This document shows, piece after piece, positions 27,915 through 37,413 of a DNA stretch of 47,732 nucleotides. Under the pieces are notes generated by a model that was not told the origin of the DNA, made no database searches, and was given only the letters and a program-made list of their open reading frames with translations. Position 1 is the stretch's first letter. Every line of letters starts with the position of its first letter. The stretch is from Betaproteobacteria bacterium. Lineage in GTDB: Bacteria; Pseudomonadota; Gammaproteobacteria; Burkholderiales; SG8-41. A program made the translations under genes and the position numbers. The stretch covers positions 1 through 47,732 of the forward strand of contig JAQGMV010000443.1 of assembly GCA_028292225.1 (NCBI GenBank), read 5' to 3'.

Positions 27915-28925
27915 TCAGCGCAGATTTAACGCCTGCTCTACCGTTCTGCCCATGGCGAAATAGCCGTTGGGACCCAAGTGCGTGTTGTTCGGATCGTACA
28001 GATCTATGGCAGAGGCTGACAGCGCCCTGAACACGGTCACCATGTCCGGAGCGTGCGCGCCTGCTGCGATGAGCCGGCTGGTGATATTCGGAGCGTTCGG
28101 CGTGCGCCGATCGCGCTCCTGCGCTATGCAGTGCTCGTAGATCGTCAGCTTGTCAGGCACCACGACGAAGACGAAGCGTTTTCCGGCCGAAAGAACTTCC
28201 TGCTGCAATCTGAGCACATTGGCGATCGTCGCCTGCACATCCGCTTCTTTCCAGCTGTTCTTTCCTTCGTCCTCCGCGTAGTACAGCATGCGGTCCTCAC
28301 GGCGGTGCGAGAACGCGCCACAGCCATGTCTGATCGCGACATTGACCACCAGGTTTCCGCGCACGGGCCGTTGCCCCCCCGCGTTCATAGTGAGGGTGTT
28401 GATCGCGGTGCGCACAAGGTAATAAGCATCAAGGCCCGGGGGCCATCGCAACGCTGTGCTGCGCGTGAGTGGGCCGGCAGGCTTGACCTCGCTCGCCTCG
28501 GGCACGTGTGGTGCACACCCCGGTGGGCCGGAAAAAGTCCGTATGAAGTTTCGCTCCACAACTTCGATGATCACGGCATCGGCCGTGGATTCCGTGGCCC
28601 AACGCACCCAGTTCTCTATGCACCCTGCGCTGCGATAGCTGAAAGACAGCACGTTCATGCCTGCTTCGGCGGCGAGTACCGACTGCCACGGACGCGAAAA
28701 AGAAAACGAGTCCCCGAGGACCAGCACCCCTGGGGCGGCGTGGGACGCCTCCTCGCGTGTCGGCGCAAGTCGCGTGCGAGGGGCGTTCCATCCGAAATCG
28801 CGCTCGGCCCACGCGCCTATGCTGGTCAGGTCGCCGTCGAGGGGCTGACAGTACACAGACAGACCTGTCAACACCGCGGCGGTCAGTGCCGCTGTCACGA
28901 AACAATGTATGAGGTAACGGGCCAT
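27915..28925 (-). CDS. SGNH/GDSL-like (AlgJ/AlgX-type) protein, partner of the adjacent MBOAT
   Basis: N-terminal TM/signal, VLVLGDSFSFSRPWQSVLAAEAG, DLYDPNNTHLGPNGYFAMG; adjacent to MBOAT. Confidence 0.75.
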   Translation of the reverse strand: MARYLIHCFVTAALTAAVLTGLSVYCQPLDGDLTSIGAWAERDFGWNAPRTRLAPTREEASHAAPGVLVLGDSFSFSRPWQSVLAAEAGMNVLSFSYRSAGCIENWVRWATESTADAVIIEVVERNFIRTFSGPPGCAPHVPEASEVKPAGPLTRSTALRWPPGLDAYYLVRTAINTLTMNAGGQRPVRGNLVVNVAIRHGCGAFSHRREDRMLYYAEDEGKNSWKEADVQATIANVLRLQQEVLSAGKRFVFVVVPDKLTIYEHCIAQERDRRTPNAPNITSRLIAAGAHAPDMVTVFRALSASAIDLYDPNNTHLGPNGYFAMGRTVEQALNLR

Positions 28926-28927
28926 GG

Positions 28928-30508
28928 CTAGAACTGGTAGTACAGAAACTCGCTCACCTTGGTGAGGCTAAAAACCGCAACAGCAAAAAGACCGCCTGTT
29001 GCGATCGCAAAGGCGAGGGTCGGTCGCCAAGCAAGGAGCGCCGCCAACCCGCGGCCGCGCACCGCAGCGCGCGGCGACGTCACGGCTTCGATCGTCGGTC
29101 TGTACCGGGCCATCATTTCGCGAACGTTAGGCATGAACCACACGATCGCGAGGCCGATCGCGATGATGGTCAATGCATTTCGTGCGCCCCGCTCCAGCAC
29201 CGGCGCGAGTGAGCCATACGTAATGTCGAGGTGCGACACCCGCGCCAGAGGCCCGAGCAAGCCTTCGAGCGACGGGGGCAGCACTATCCCATTTAGCCCG
29301 GCCATACTCGAAAGGATCGCCAGCGCCGAGGAAACGCTGTCAGCCCGAAAAAAGACCCAGGCCACCGTGACCGCGAGAAAGGTCAGCATGACCGAACCCA
29401 GAGTGCTCAGGCGCCCAGCGCCCGCCCAGCCCAGCCGGTCCTTCAGTGTCCTCCATCCCTGATTGACGATGAGATAAAAGCCTTGCAGTCCGCCCCATAT
29501 GATGAACGTCAACCCTGCACCGTGCCACAGACCGCCCAGCAGCATGGTCACCATGAGGTTGACGTGGCGCCGACCGGGACCTTTGCGATTGCCGCCAAGC
29601 GGGATGTAGAGGTAATCGCGCAGGAACGCCGACAGCGTCATATGCCAGCGGCGCCAGAAACCGATAATGCTCGAGGCCTTGTAGGGCGAATAGAAATTGG
29701 TCGGCAGGCGCACGTTAAACATAAGCGACAAACCTATCGCCATGTCCGAATACCCCGAGAAATCGAAATACAACTGCAACCCATATGCGAGGGCGCCGAT
29801 CCACGCTTCGACGAATGTCAGCAACGTGCCGTCGCGCGCGGCACTGAAGACCGGCGTTGCGTACTGCGCCAAATTGTCCGCAAGCAGCACTTTCTTTGCG
29901 AGACCCAGCGTGAAGATGGTGACCCCGACGGCCACGTGCTCGGGATCAATGCGGTACGTCGCGTCACTCTGGAACTGCGGCATCACCTGCTTGTGATGGA
30001 TCAGGGGACCGGCTATCAGGTGCGGGAAGTAGGTTACGAACAACAAGTAGTGGCTGAAGTTGTACTCGCGGGCGATGCCACGAGAGACGTCGACCAGAAA
30101 GGCGATCTGCGTAAAAGTGAAAAACGAAATCCCCAAAGGCAGGACAACCTTCAGATGCAGCACATCCGTCCCGAGCAACTGGCTAGTGGTGTCGATGAAA
30201 AAATTCGCGTACTTGAAGTAGGCGAGCAGCGCCAGGTTTGCGGCAATGGCCGCGACGAGGCCTTTTTTCGCCTGCTGCTGCAGGCCACCCGACCGCTTCA
30301 GGGCGATGTAATAGCCCGAGGCGTAGTTGAACGTGACCGAGAGCAGCAGCAAAGGCACAAAGCGGGCATCCCAGATGCCGTAGAAGACGAGGGACGCAAT
30401 CGAGAGCCACCAGCACGCGAGCGTCGGGCTCCGTCGGCCGAGCCAGAACGTGCCAGCGAATACCACCGGCAGGTACACGAAGATGAAAGAGTAGGAATTA
30501 AACAACAT
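28928..30508 (-). CDS. MBOAT family O-acyltransferase (AlgI-like)
   Basis: MLFNSYSFIFVYLPVVFAGTFWLGRR, LPLGISFFTFTQIAFLVDVSRG, LYFDFSGYSDMAIGLSLMF, FWRRWHMTLSAFLRDYLYIPLGGNRKG, MLLGGLWHGAGLTFIIWGGLQG. Confidence 0.95.
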   Translation of the reverse strand: MLFNSYSFIFVYLPVVFAGTFWLGRRSPTLACWWLSIASLVFYGIWDARFVPLLLLSVTFNYASGYYIALKRSGGLQQQAKKGLVAAIAANLALLAYFKYANFFIDTTSQLLGTDVLHLKVVLPLGISFFTFTQIAFLVDVSRGIAREYNFSHYLLFVTYFPHLIAGPLIHHKQVMPQFQSDATYRIDPEHVAVGVTIFTLGLAKKVLLADNLAQYATPVFSAARDGTLLTFVEAWIGALAYGLQLYFDFSGYSDMAIGLSLMFNVRLPTNFYSPYKASSIIGFWRRWHMTLSAFLRDYLYIPLGGNRKGPGRRHVNLMVTMLLGGLWHGAGLTFIIWGGLQGFYLIVNQGWRTLKDRLGWAGAGRLSTLGSVMLTFLAVTVAWVFFRADSVSSALAILSSMAGLNGIVLPPSLEGLLGPLARVSHLDITYGSLAPVLERGARNALTIIAIGLAIVWFMPNVREMMARYRPTIEAVTSPRAAVRGRGLAALLAWRPTLAFAIATGGLFAVAVFSLTKVSEFLYYQF

Positions 30509-30622
30509 CGCTGATTCGTGCCGTTATCGCGGGCGACGAAGCGCAACAGCCGCCGCATTTTTTCGGCGCTGGTACCCCCCCCCTCAGCTCATGCTGCACG
30601 AGTACCGCAGCCGAGGCCCACC

Positions 30623-31390
30623 TCATAGTGACCAGCCGTCGTCGACCACGATGTTCTGGCCGTCGACAAACTTTGACATATCACTTAACAGGAAGAGCAG
30701 CGTACCGCACAGATCGTCGGGGTCGAGCATTCCTTTAGACGCCGCAAACGCGTTGTAGCGCTCGAGAAATGGCTCTGGTTGCCCGTCGAGAATACCGCCC
30801 GGGCTCACGCAGTTCACCCGCACCTGCCTGCCTTTGAAATACTGCGCGAAGTAGCGCGTGAGCTGAATGACGCCGGCCTTGATCGCCGCATACTCGACCG
30901 GCATCGTCATCGGCGTATCCGCATAGATCTCGAATCGCGGTGGCATCGTCCCGTAAATCGAAGCGACGTTGACGATGTTGCCGCCGCCGTGTGCGCAGAA
31001 GTACGCAGCGAACTGCTGCGCGACGAGGAAATATCCGCCGAGGTGCACCGAGAGGTTCTCGCAGAAATCGGCGTACTCCACCGCTTCGAGCTTGCGACCG
31101 TAGTTGCGGTTGCGCGGATAGGCGCTGTTGACGACAGCGTCGATGCGCCCGTGGCGAGCCGCGAGCTGTGATATCGCGCCCGCGACCGATTCGCTGTCGG
31201 TGATGTCGATCGCGATCGAATCAACCCTGCCGCCCCCGGCACCCGCAATCTCGGCAGCCGCGCGGGCGGCGGCGCCGCCGTCGATGTCGGCGACGACCGC
31301 GATGCCGGCGTTCTGCGCGACCGCATTGCAGAAGCGGCGGCCCAGCAGCCCCGCGCCGCCGGTGACGACAATCACCTTATCGTCGAGCAT
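30623..31390 (-). CDS. ptmA: SDR-family oxidoreductase, PtmA-like
   Basis: KVIVVTGGAGLLGRRFCNAV, VNSAYPRNRNYGRKLEAVEYADFCENLSVHLGGYFLVAQQFA, YAAIKAGVIQLTRYFAQYF; position in ptm-like block. Confidence 0.78.
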   Translation of the reverse strand: MLDDKVIVVTGGAGLLGRRFCNAVAQNAGIAVVADIDGGAAARAAAEIAGAGGGRVDSIAIDITDSESVAGAISQLAARHGRIDAVVNSAYPRNRNYGRKLEAVEYADFCENLSVHLGGYFLVAQQFAAYFCAHGGGNIVNVASIYGTMPPRFEIYADTPMTMPVEYAAIKAGVIQLTRYFAQYFKGRQVRVNCVSPGGILDGQPEPFLERYNAFAASKGMLDPDDLCGTLLFLLSDMSKFVDGQNIVVDDGWSL

Positions 31391-31393
31391 CGG

Positions 31394-32587
31394 TCAATCG
31401 ACCACGTACTTCATCACCCACTGGCCATGCTCTTTCGTCCAGACGTGTGACTTGTTTCTATAGAAATCCATCACGTCCCAGAACTCCTGCTCGGTGATAT
31501 CGAGGTACTCGAGCATCCACGTAAAATATTTCTTCGGAAACTCGTGGTCGTAACGGTGGACGAGCGCCACACCTTCCTGGCGCGTGATGTGGTGCCTGCG
31601 GATGTCCTGCTGCGCGTCGCGGGAGCATCGGCCGAGCCCGAACTTCATGTACGCGAGATAGAAGTGCAGGCCGTCCATCTTGTCGTCTAGGCTTGCGTAC
31701 TTGGTGTAGGTCGATTCCGTGCGGCCTTCGTCGTTCAGGGTCATGCCAGTGTGTTTCACCGCGTAGTAAAAATTCTCCTGCGGCGTCCACTTCTCGTAAT
31801 ACGAGAACCAGTGCATCTCGAGGCCCATCTTCTGGATCACGTCGGAGGAAGGGGGCATGTACCACTGCATGCTCGGGTTCTCGGCGTCGTCCTGAGTCAG
31901 CAGGCCGCGGTCGATTCCCGCGCGTACGAGCTCCTTGAGGCCGGCGCCCTTGAAGTATTCGTGGTTCCAGTCTTCCACGGTCTCCTTCGGAGCGTTCTTG
32001 TATTTGGTGCTCCCGCCGTACTCCAGCTCACCGTTCTCGCCGTAAAAGATGAGGCTGACGCCGAACTTCTGCGCGATGTGATACGCCCACGCCTTCTGGC
32101 CGTAGGTGAACGGTTCCCAGGCGTCGCCCTTGACCTCGAAGGCGATGCGCGAGAGCTTGCGGTGCAGCGCGCCGTCGGGCTGACCAAGGATGTTGAAGAA
32201 TCCCGCATTGGTGAACGCCTGGAGGTTCTTCCAGCCGATGGGCGTCCAGTCGAACGGCGCCCACGTCACGCACAAGGGGTGCATGCCGAAGCGGTGCTTG
32301 AGCTGGTGGGCGACGAACGCGCTGTCCTTGCCGCCGCTGCCCGGAACGATAACGTCGTACGACCCGTCGGTGCGCCTGAACTTGTCGCAGAGCTCGACGA
32401 GCTCGCGGTTGCGCTCCGACCAGTCGACGCCGTGATCTTTTTCGTAGGCCCACAGGCACGCAGAACAGATGCCGTTCTCGTCGAGCACGGTGCGCGGCCG
32501 CTGGTTGGACACCACGCAGTTCTTGCAGAACTCGACTTCCTTCGGCAATGCTTCGAACTGCCTGTCGAGGGTGAAGATTTCAGCCAT
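31394..32587 (-). CDS. N-acetyl sugar amidotransferase (PseA/PtmG/WbpG family)
   Basis: CKNCVVSNQRPRTVLDENGICSACLWAYEK, DVIVPGSGGKDSAFVAHQLKHRFGMHPLCVTWAPFDWTPIGWKNLQAF, LIFYGENGELEYGG, FGLGRCSRDAQQDIR. Confidence 0.9.
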   Translation of the reverse strand: MAEIFTLDRQFEALPKEVEFCKNCVVSNQRPRTVLDENGICSACLWAYEKDHGVDWSERNRELVELCDKFRRTDGSYDVIVPGSGGKDSAFVAHQLKHRFGMHPLCVTWAPFDWTPIGWKNLQAFTNAGFFNILGQPDGALHRKLSRIAFEVKGDAWEPFTYGQKAWAYHIAQKFGVSLIFYGENGELEYGGSTKYKNAPKETVEDWNHEYFKGAGLKELVRAGIDRGLLTQDDAENPSMQWYMPPSSDVIQKMGLEMHWFSYYEKWTPQENFYYAVKHTGMTLNDEGRTESTYTKYASLDDKMDGLHFYLAYMKFGLGRCSRDAQQDIRRHHITRQEGVALVHRYDHEFPKKYFTWMLEYLDITEQEFWDVMDFYRNKSHVWTKEHGQWVMKYVVD

Positions 32588-32591
32588 GCGC

Positions 32592-33236
32592 CTACAGCTC
32601 CAGAAAGTTTTTCAACAGGTGCAGGCCGTGCGCGCCGCTGCGCTCCGGATGGAACTGGGCCCCGTGGACGTTGCCCTGCCCCACGACCGAGCTGTAGCGC
32701 TGGCCGCCGTATTCGGTATAGGCGACCGTGGCCGCTGGCGAAACTGTCTTCACGTAATACGAATGAACGAAATACATGTTCGCGCCGACCGGCACGTCGC
32801 GAAGCACCGACTCCGCCCACGGGCGCTCCGCGCGCTCGTTCTCGACCAGCGCGTTCCACGAAATCTGCGGAACCTTGCAGACCCGCTCCCCGGCCTGCTC
32901 CGACTCGAAGCGCACGACGCGCCCGGCGATGAAATCGAAGCCGCCGTGCACGCCGTCTTCTTCCGATTCGGTCATGAGGAACTGCATTCCCAGGCAGATT
33001 CCGAGTAGCGGCCTGCCGGAGGCGGCGAACTCGCGAATCGCGGGCTCAAAGGACTTTTCGCGCAGGACCTTCATGCCCGGACCGAAAGCGCCCACGCCGG
33101 GAAGGACGAGCCGCTCCGCGCGCTGCGCCTCCGCCGGGTCGCTCGTCACCACGGCGTCAGCGCCCACGACGCGCAGCGCAGTTTCCAGGTTGAACAGATT
33201 GCCCAGGCCGTAATCGATGATCGTGACGCGCTTCAT
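32592..33236 (-). CDS. hisH: HisH-type glutamine amidotransferase subunit (surface-sugar paralogue)
   Basis: MKRVTIIDYGLGNLFNLETALRVVGA, LPGVGAFGPGM, LLGICLGMQFLMTESEE, AQFHPERSGAHGLHLLKNF. ORF-track start over-extended; ATG at 33236. Confidence 0.92.
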   Translation of the reverse strand: MKRVTIIDYGLGNLFNLETALRVVGADAVVTSDPAEAQRAERLVLPGVGAFGPGMKVLREKSFEPAIREFAASGRPLLGICLGMQFLMTESEEDGVHGGFDFIAGRVVRFESEQAGERVCKVPQISWNALVENERAERPWAESVLRDVPVGANMYFVHSYYVKTVSPAATVAYTEYGGQRYSSVVGQGNVHGAQFHPERSGAHGLHLLKNFLEL

Positions 33237-34135
33237 CAGTGCACATCCCTCACGCGAACCCCGGCTGTGCTCATCTTGTTCTTTGCGTTCCCGATCGAGG
33301 ACGGCTCCACCATGATCGCTCTTTCCCCGCCGTAGCCGTGGTTCAGAAAATCTATGTTGCCGGCGTCGATCTGCTCGCCCATGCGGAGCCGGCCGCCCAC
33401 TTCCTGCATGGTTTTGCGCAGCGGCTTCGGTCGCGCATAGCAATAATGGAACAACGAGGCCGCACTGACAGCATCGGCACCGGCCGCGACCGCTTTCGCA
33501 AGGTCGTCGACGCATCCCGCGCCGCCGCACGCGATGAGCGGCACGGTCACCCGCGATGCGACGGCAGCGATCAGATCGAGGTCGTAGCCCGAGCCCATCC
33601 CTTCGTAGTTGATCGAGGTGAGCAGTATCTCCCCAACGCCGAGATCGACGACGCGCTGCGCCCACTCGATCGCGTCGACGGCAGTCGGCTCGCGGCCGTA
33701 ATCGACCCAGCAGCGGTACTTCCCATCAGAGCCGCGAAACGCCTCGATCGCGCTAACGATGCACTGCGAGCCGAACTCCCGCGCGCCGAGGCTCAGCAGC
33801 TCGGGTGATTCAATCGCCGCAGTGTTGATCGCAACCTTGTCGGCGCCCGAACGCAGGAGCGTCCGGATGTCCTCCACGCTGCGGATGCCGCCCGCGACGG
33901 TGATCGGTATGAACACTTTCTCCGCGACGCGTTTCACGACGTCCACCAGGCCGTTGCGCCGGTAGAGGCTCGCGACGGCATCCTGGTAGATCAGCTCGTC
34001 GGCGCCTTCGGCGTAGTAGATCTCCGCGAATTCCTCCGCGAGGCCGAGCACCCGGTGCCCGTCGAACTGGATTCCCTTGATGAGATTGGGCCCCTTGATG
34101 TCCAGGCGGGGTATGACTCTTACGAGGTTGATCAT
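33236..34135 (-). CDS. hisF: HisF-type cyclase subunit (surface-sugar paralogue)
   Basis: VRVIPRLDIKGPNLIKGIQFDGHRVLG, YYAEGADELIYQDAVASLY, ITVAGGIRSVEDIRTLLRSGADKVAINTAAI, GVGEILLTSINYEGMGSGYD, LIACGGAG. Confidence 0.92.
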   Translation of the reverse strand: MINLVRVIPRLDIKGPNLIKGIQFDGHRVLGLAEEFAEIYYAEGADELIYQDAVASLYRRNGLVDVVKRVAEKVFIPITVAGGIRSVEDIRTLLRSGADKVAINTAAIESPELLSLGAREFGSQCIVSAIEAFRGSDGKYRCWVDYGREPTAVDAIEWAQRVVDLGVGEILLTSINYEGMGSGYDLDLIAAVASRVTVPLIACGGAGCVDDLAKAVAAGADAVSAASLFHYCYARPKPLRKTMQEVGGRLRMGEQIDAGNIDFLNHGYGGERAIMVEPSSIGNAKNKMSTAGVRVRDVH

Positions 34136-34155
34136 GATGCCTTTCTCTTCTGACC

Positions 34156-34743
34156 TCAGGCTGCGCCGACGCGCTGCTCGCCGGCTTTTTCGCCCGCATC
34201 GGCGCCGAGGCGGCGCACAATGCGTGCAGGGCTTCCGGCTGCGACCACGCATGCCGGCACGCTGCGGGTGACCACGCTGCCCGCCCCCACGACCGAGTTC
34301 TCGCCGATAGTCACGCCGGCGAGGATGACGGCATTGGCGCCGATCCACGCGCCTTTGCGCACGAGCACGGGCGCCGAAGGTGAGTCGCCCTGGTCGATGA
34401 TAGGCACGCGCGGGTCTTCGAAACGATGGTCGTTGACGTACATGTGCACACCCGCACCGAGCAGCACGTCATCTTCGATCGTGATCCCCTCGAAAGTGTC
34501 GGCAAAAAGCATGGTCCCGGGGCGAATGACCACACGGCGGCCCAGGCTGATCTTCGAGCAGTAGACCGCATACGCGCCGGGCCTGAACTCTGCGCCTTCA
34601 CCGAAGTGGCAGAATTTACGTTCACACAGCGCCTGCATCGTCGAGCGAAAGTGCAGGCGCCAGTGAGTGTAGGGAATGTCGGGGCCGATGCGATCGGCCG
34701 CGCGCCAGAAACGGATGCGCTCTGCAAGCTCGGCGATCTTCAA
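34156..34743 (-). CDS. Left-handed beta-helix acyl/acetyltransferase
   Basis: Hexapeptide-like repeats: VVIRPGTMLFADTFEGITIEDDVLLGAGVHMYVNDH, WIGANAVILAGVTIGENSVVGAGSVVTRSVPACVVAAGSPARIV. Confidence 0.88.
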   Translation of the reverse strand: MKIAELAERIRFWRAADRIGPDIPYTHWRLHFRSTMQALCERKFCHFGEGAEFRPGAYAVYCSKISLGRRVVIRPGTMLFADTFEGITIEDDVLLGAGVHMYVNDHRFEDPRVPIIDQGDSPSAPVLVRKGAWIGANAVILAGVTIGENSVVGAGSVVTRSVPACVVAAGSPARIVRRLGADAGEKAGEQRVGAA

Positions 34744-35456
34744 CGGCGTTCTTCCGCTGCTGCGGCGTCGCGCGCCATGAGGAACTCCACGAAGCTAAAG
34801 TCGAGCTCCGAATCGATGTCGATCGAACGTTCCTCGGGCATCACGTAGAGCCGTGTACCGACATCGAAGAGGGCGTCGCGCGCGAGCAGCACCTCGCGTC
34901 GCCAAACGTAGATGGAAGCATTCATGTCGTAGCATTTGGGCGCATCCTGGCGGCGGGTGATCGCGGCAGCCAGCGGTTTGGACAGGCCGACGGTCCCGTC
35001 TTCGGCCACTTCGACGAGGTTGAAGTAAGGTGAGCGCCGAGCGGGCATCGCGGTAATGACATTCCCCGCATCGCCGTCCTCGAGCAGAGCGACCGCCGCC
35101 GCGATGTCGGAAGACGTGCGCAGCGGCGAAGTCGCGTCGAGGTCGACGATCGTTCCGAACTGAGCTCCGCGCCGCCGCTCGACGTCGAGCACGCAGTGGC
35201 GAATCGCCGGCAGCTTGGCCGCCACATCGCTCGCAAGCTCGGGCGGGCGCTCGACCATCTCGTCTGCGCCCCATTCTCGCGCCGCCTCCAGTATTTCTTC
35301 GGAGTCGCTGCTCACCGCGATCAGGTCAAACAGCCCAGAGCCGCGCGCCTGCGCGATGCTGTGCGCAATCAGCGGCCTGCCGGCGAGCATTCGGATGTTC
35401 TTGCCCTTGACGCCTTTCGAGCCGCCTCGCGCGCATATCGTGCACAGCCGTTTCAT
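34740..35456 (-). CDS. legF: Acylneuraminate cytidylyltransferase-type CMP-nonulosonate synthase (PtmB/LegF-like)
   Basis: MKRLCTICARGGSKGVKGKNIRMLAGRPLIAHSI, IVDLDATSPLRTSSDI. ORF-track start over-extended; ATG at 35456. Confidence 0.9.
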   Translation of the reverse strand: MKRLCTICARGGSKGVKGKNIRMLAGRPLIAHSIAQARGSGLFDLIAVSSDSEEILEAAREWGADEMVERPPELASDVAAKLPAIRHCVLDVERRRGAQFGTIVDLDATSPLRTSSDIAAAVALLEDGDAGNVITAMPARRSPYFNLVEVAEDGTVGLSKPLAAAITRRQDAPKCYDMNASIYVWRREVLLARDALFDVGTRLYVMPEERSIDIDSELDFSFVEFLMARDAAAAEERR

Positions 35457-36364
35457 GCTTCCACCCACTCGCGTCGCTCGCTGGCGCGCTCCGCTGCGGC
35501 GATGAGGCCCAGCGTGCCGGCCGCGTGTCCGATGTCGCACAGCGCGGCGCTGTCGCCTTCGAGCGCGGCGCGGTGCATGGCGCAGTAGGTGTGATCGCGA
35601 TCGGCGCCGAGCGCCTCCCGGCGCCCGTCGACGATCACCGCGCCGCCGACAATATCGGCCTCGATCGTATGCCCGGCGGTGTTCACAATCGCGAAGCGTT
35701 TCGTTGTGCGATCCAGGTAGTTGATCTGGAGCTGCACGATCGGGCACGCGCGAGTCTCGAACATGAGGGCGTAGACGTCGTCGCTGTCGATTTCAAGCGG
35801 GCTCAGGTGCCCGCCCCGAGCCGTCACCCGGATCCAGGCGCCGAATAGCCACGTCAGGTAGTCGAGCTCATGGCTCAGGTCCCTCAGCACCCCGCCCCCA
35901 CGCGCCGCGCTCGCGGAGTATGAGGCGCGGTAATCGGCCGAGGGCCTCCAGGCCGGAAGGTACTGTCCGGCGTACGCCTGCACCGAAATTGCCGGCGCAT
36001 CTTTTACGAGCCCGGCAAGCCGCTGCACAACCGGATGAAAGCGCAGGTTGTATCCGACGAAGGCGGCTCGAAAGGTGTTCGCAGGCAGCTCCCGCGGGCC
36101 GTCGAAGAGCGGCTTTTCTACGAGCACGACGCCGCTATAACCCAGGCGCGCCAGCCGCGACAGCGCGTCGTAGTGCCGATCGGTTGAGTTCGCGATGACG
36201 ACGTAGTCAGGATGCGCTTCCGACAGCGCGTCTTCGAGCGTCCGATGAGCCCGCGCATGATCGACCGCGCGCGAGCTGACCACCGACGTGAGGCACCCGA
36301 GTTCACCCAGAAGCCGCGCATGGCGCGCGCCGATGGAACCGAAGCCCACGACGAGCGCTTTCAC
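35453..36364 (-). CDS. Gfo/Idh/MocA oxidoreductase, PtmF-like by position
   Basis: MKALVVGFGSIGARHARLLGELG, YVVIANSTDRHYDALSRLARLGYSGVVLVEKPLFDG, GGGVLRDLSHELDYLTWLFG. Confidence 0.82.
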   Translation of the reverse strand: MKALVVGFGSIGARHARLLGELGCLTSVVSSRAVDHARAHRTLEDALSEAHPDYVVIANSTDRHYDALSRLARLGYSGVVLVEKPLFDGPRELPANTFRAAFVGYNLRFHPVVQRLAGLVKDAPAISVQAYAGQYLPAWRPSADYRASYSASAARGGGVLRDLSHELDYLTWLFGAWIRVTARGGHLSPLEIDSDDVYALMFETRACPIVQLQINYLDRTTKRFAIVNTAGHTIEADIVGGAVIVDGRREALGADRDHTYCAMHRAALEGDSAALCDIGHAAGTLGLIAAAERASERREWVEA

Positions 36365-37410
36365 GAGAAGACGGTCGCATACTCACCGTTCGCCCGGTCG
36401 TAATCCGCCAGGTGGCCGATGTCGACCCAGTATTCGCGCACCGGAAACACGGCGGTTTCGCGCTTGCGCTCGATGAGCTTGTGGAAAAGCATCGGCATGT
36501 CGAACCGGGTGTTTGCCGGGATCTCGGCTAGAGCGTCGGGCTCGAGGACGTAAATGCCGGCATTGACGAAGAAGCGGTGAACCGGTTTCTCGTCTATGCC
36601 CACGATCCGGTGTTGGTCGATTTTGACGACACCGTAAGGCACCTGGAAATCGTACTCCCGCACGCACATCGTCGCCTGAGCGGCATGGCTGAGGTGAAAA
36701 TCGAGGAGCTGACTGAAATTGACCTTGGTCAGCACATCAGCGTTCATGACGAGGATCGGCGCGGACGGACGCTCGGGCATGAGACTCAGCGCACCCGCGG
36801 TTCCCAGCCCCTGGTCCTCGTGCAGATACGTGATCTCGGCTCCCCAGCGCGAGCCGTCGCCGCAATGCGTCTTCACGACGTCGGCCATATAATTGACCGA
36901 GATATGAAAGCGCCGGAATCCGAATTCGAGAAAATTCTCGAGTATGGTTTCGAGCAGTGGCTTGTTCCCGATCTTGAGCATGGGCTTGGGGCAGTCGTTG
37001 GTCAGCGGCCGCAGGCGATTGCCCATGCCACCCGCCATGAGCACCACGTGATTTTCCCTCGCGCGCGACTGGATCATCGAGTCGAGAGTCTCGAGTGCGA
37101 CTACCCGCCTGTTCTCGTCGAGCAGCGGGATGTGCCGCAAGTGCTTGCGCTGCATCGCTGCGAGGATCACTTCGCGCCCCTCGTCGGTGCGGGCGATCGT
37201 GGGCTCGCGATTCATGATCGTCTGCACCGATTCTTCAAGGGGGATAGAACGCAGTATCGCGCGACGTACGTCGCCGTCCGTCACGGTGCCGAGCAGCCTG
37301 CCGCTTTCGTCAACCACGAGCACGATCTGCATCGCGCTCTGATCGAGTATGCGGATGGCCTCGCGGATCAAAGCGGTCGGCGGGACCAGGATTTCTTTCC
37401 AAGCAGTCAT
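36361..37410 (-). CDS. ptmE: Nucleotidyltransferase with N-terminal CBS pair (PtmE-like)
   Basis: CBS: LLGTVTDGDVRRAIL ... IPLLDENRRVVAL; NTP transferase: VLMAGGMGNRLRPLTNDCPKPMLKIGNKPLLETIL, YLHEDQGLGTAGALSLM. Confidence 0.88.
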   Translation of the reverse strand: MTAWKEILVPPTALIREAIRILDQSAMQIVLVVDESGRLLGTVTDGDVRRAILRSIPLEESVQTIMNREPTIARTDEGREVILAAMQRKHLRHIPLLDENRRVVALETLDSMIQSRARENHVVLMAGGMGNRLRPLTNDCPKPMLKIGNKPLLETILENFLEFGFRRFHISVNYMADVVKTHCGDGSRWGAEITYLHEDQGLGTAGALSLMPERPSAPILVMNADVLTKVNFSQLLDFHLSHAAQATMCVREYDFQVPYGVVKIDQHRIVGIDEKPVHRFFVNAGIYVLEPDALAEIPANTRFDMPMLFHKLIERKRETAVFPVREYWVDIGHLADYDRANGEYATVFS

Positions 37411-37413
37411 TTC

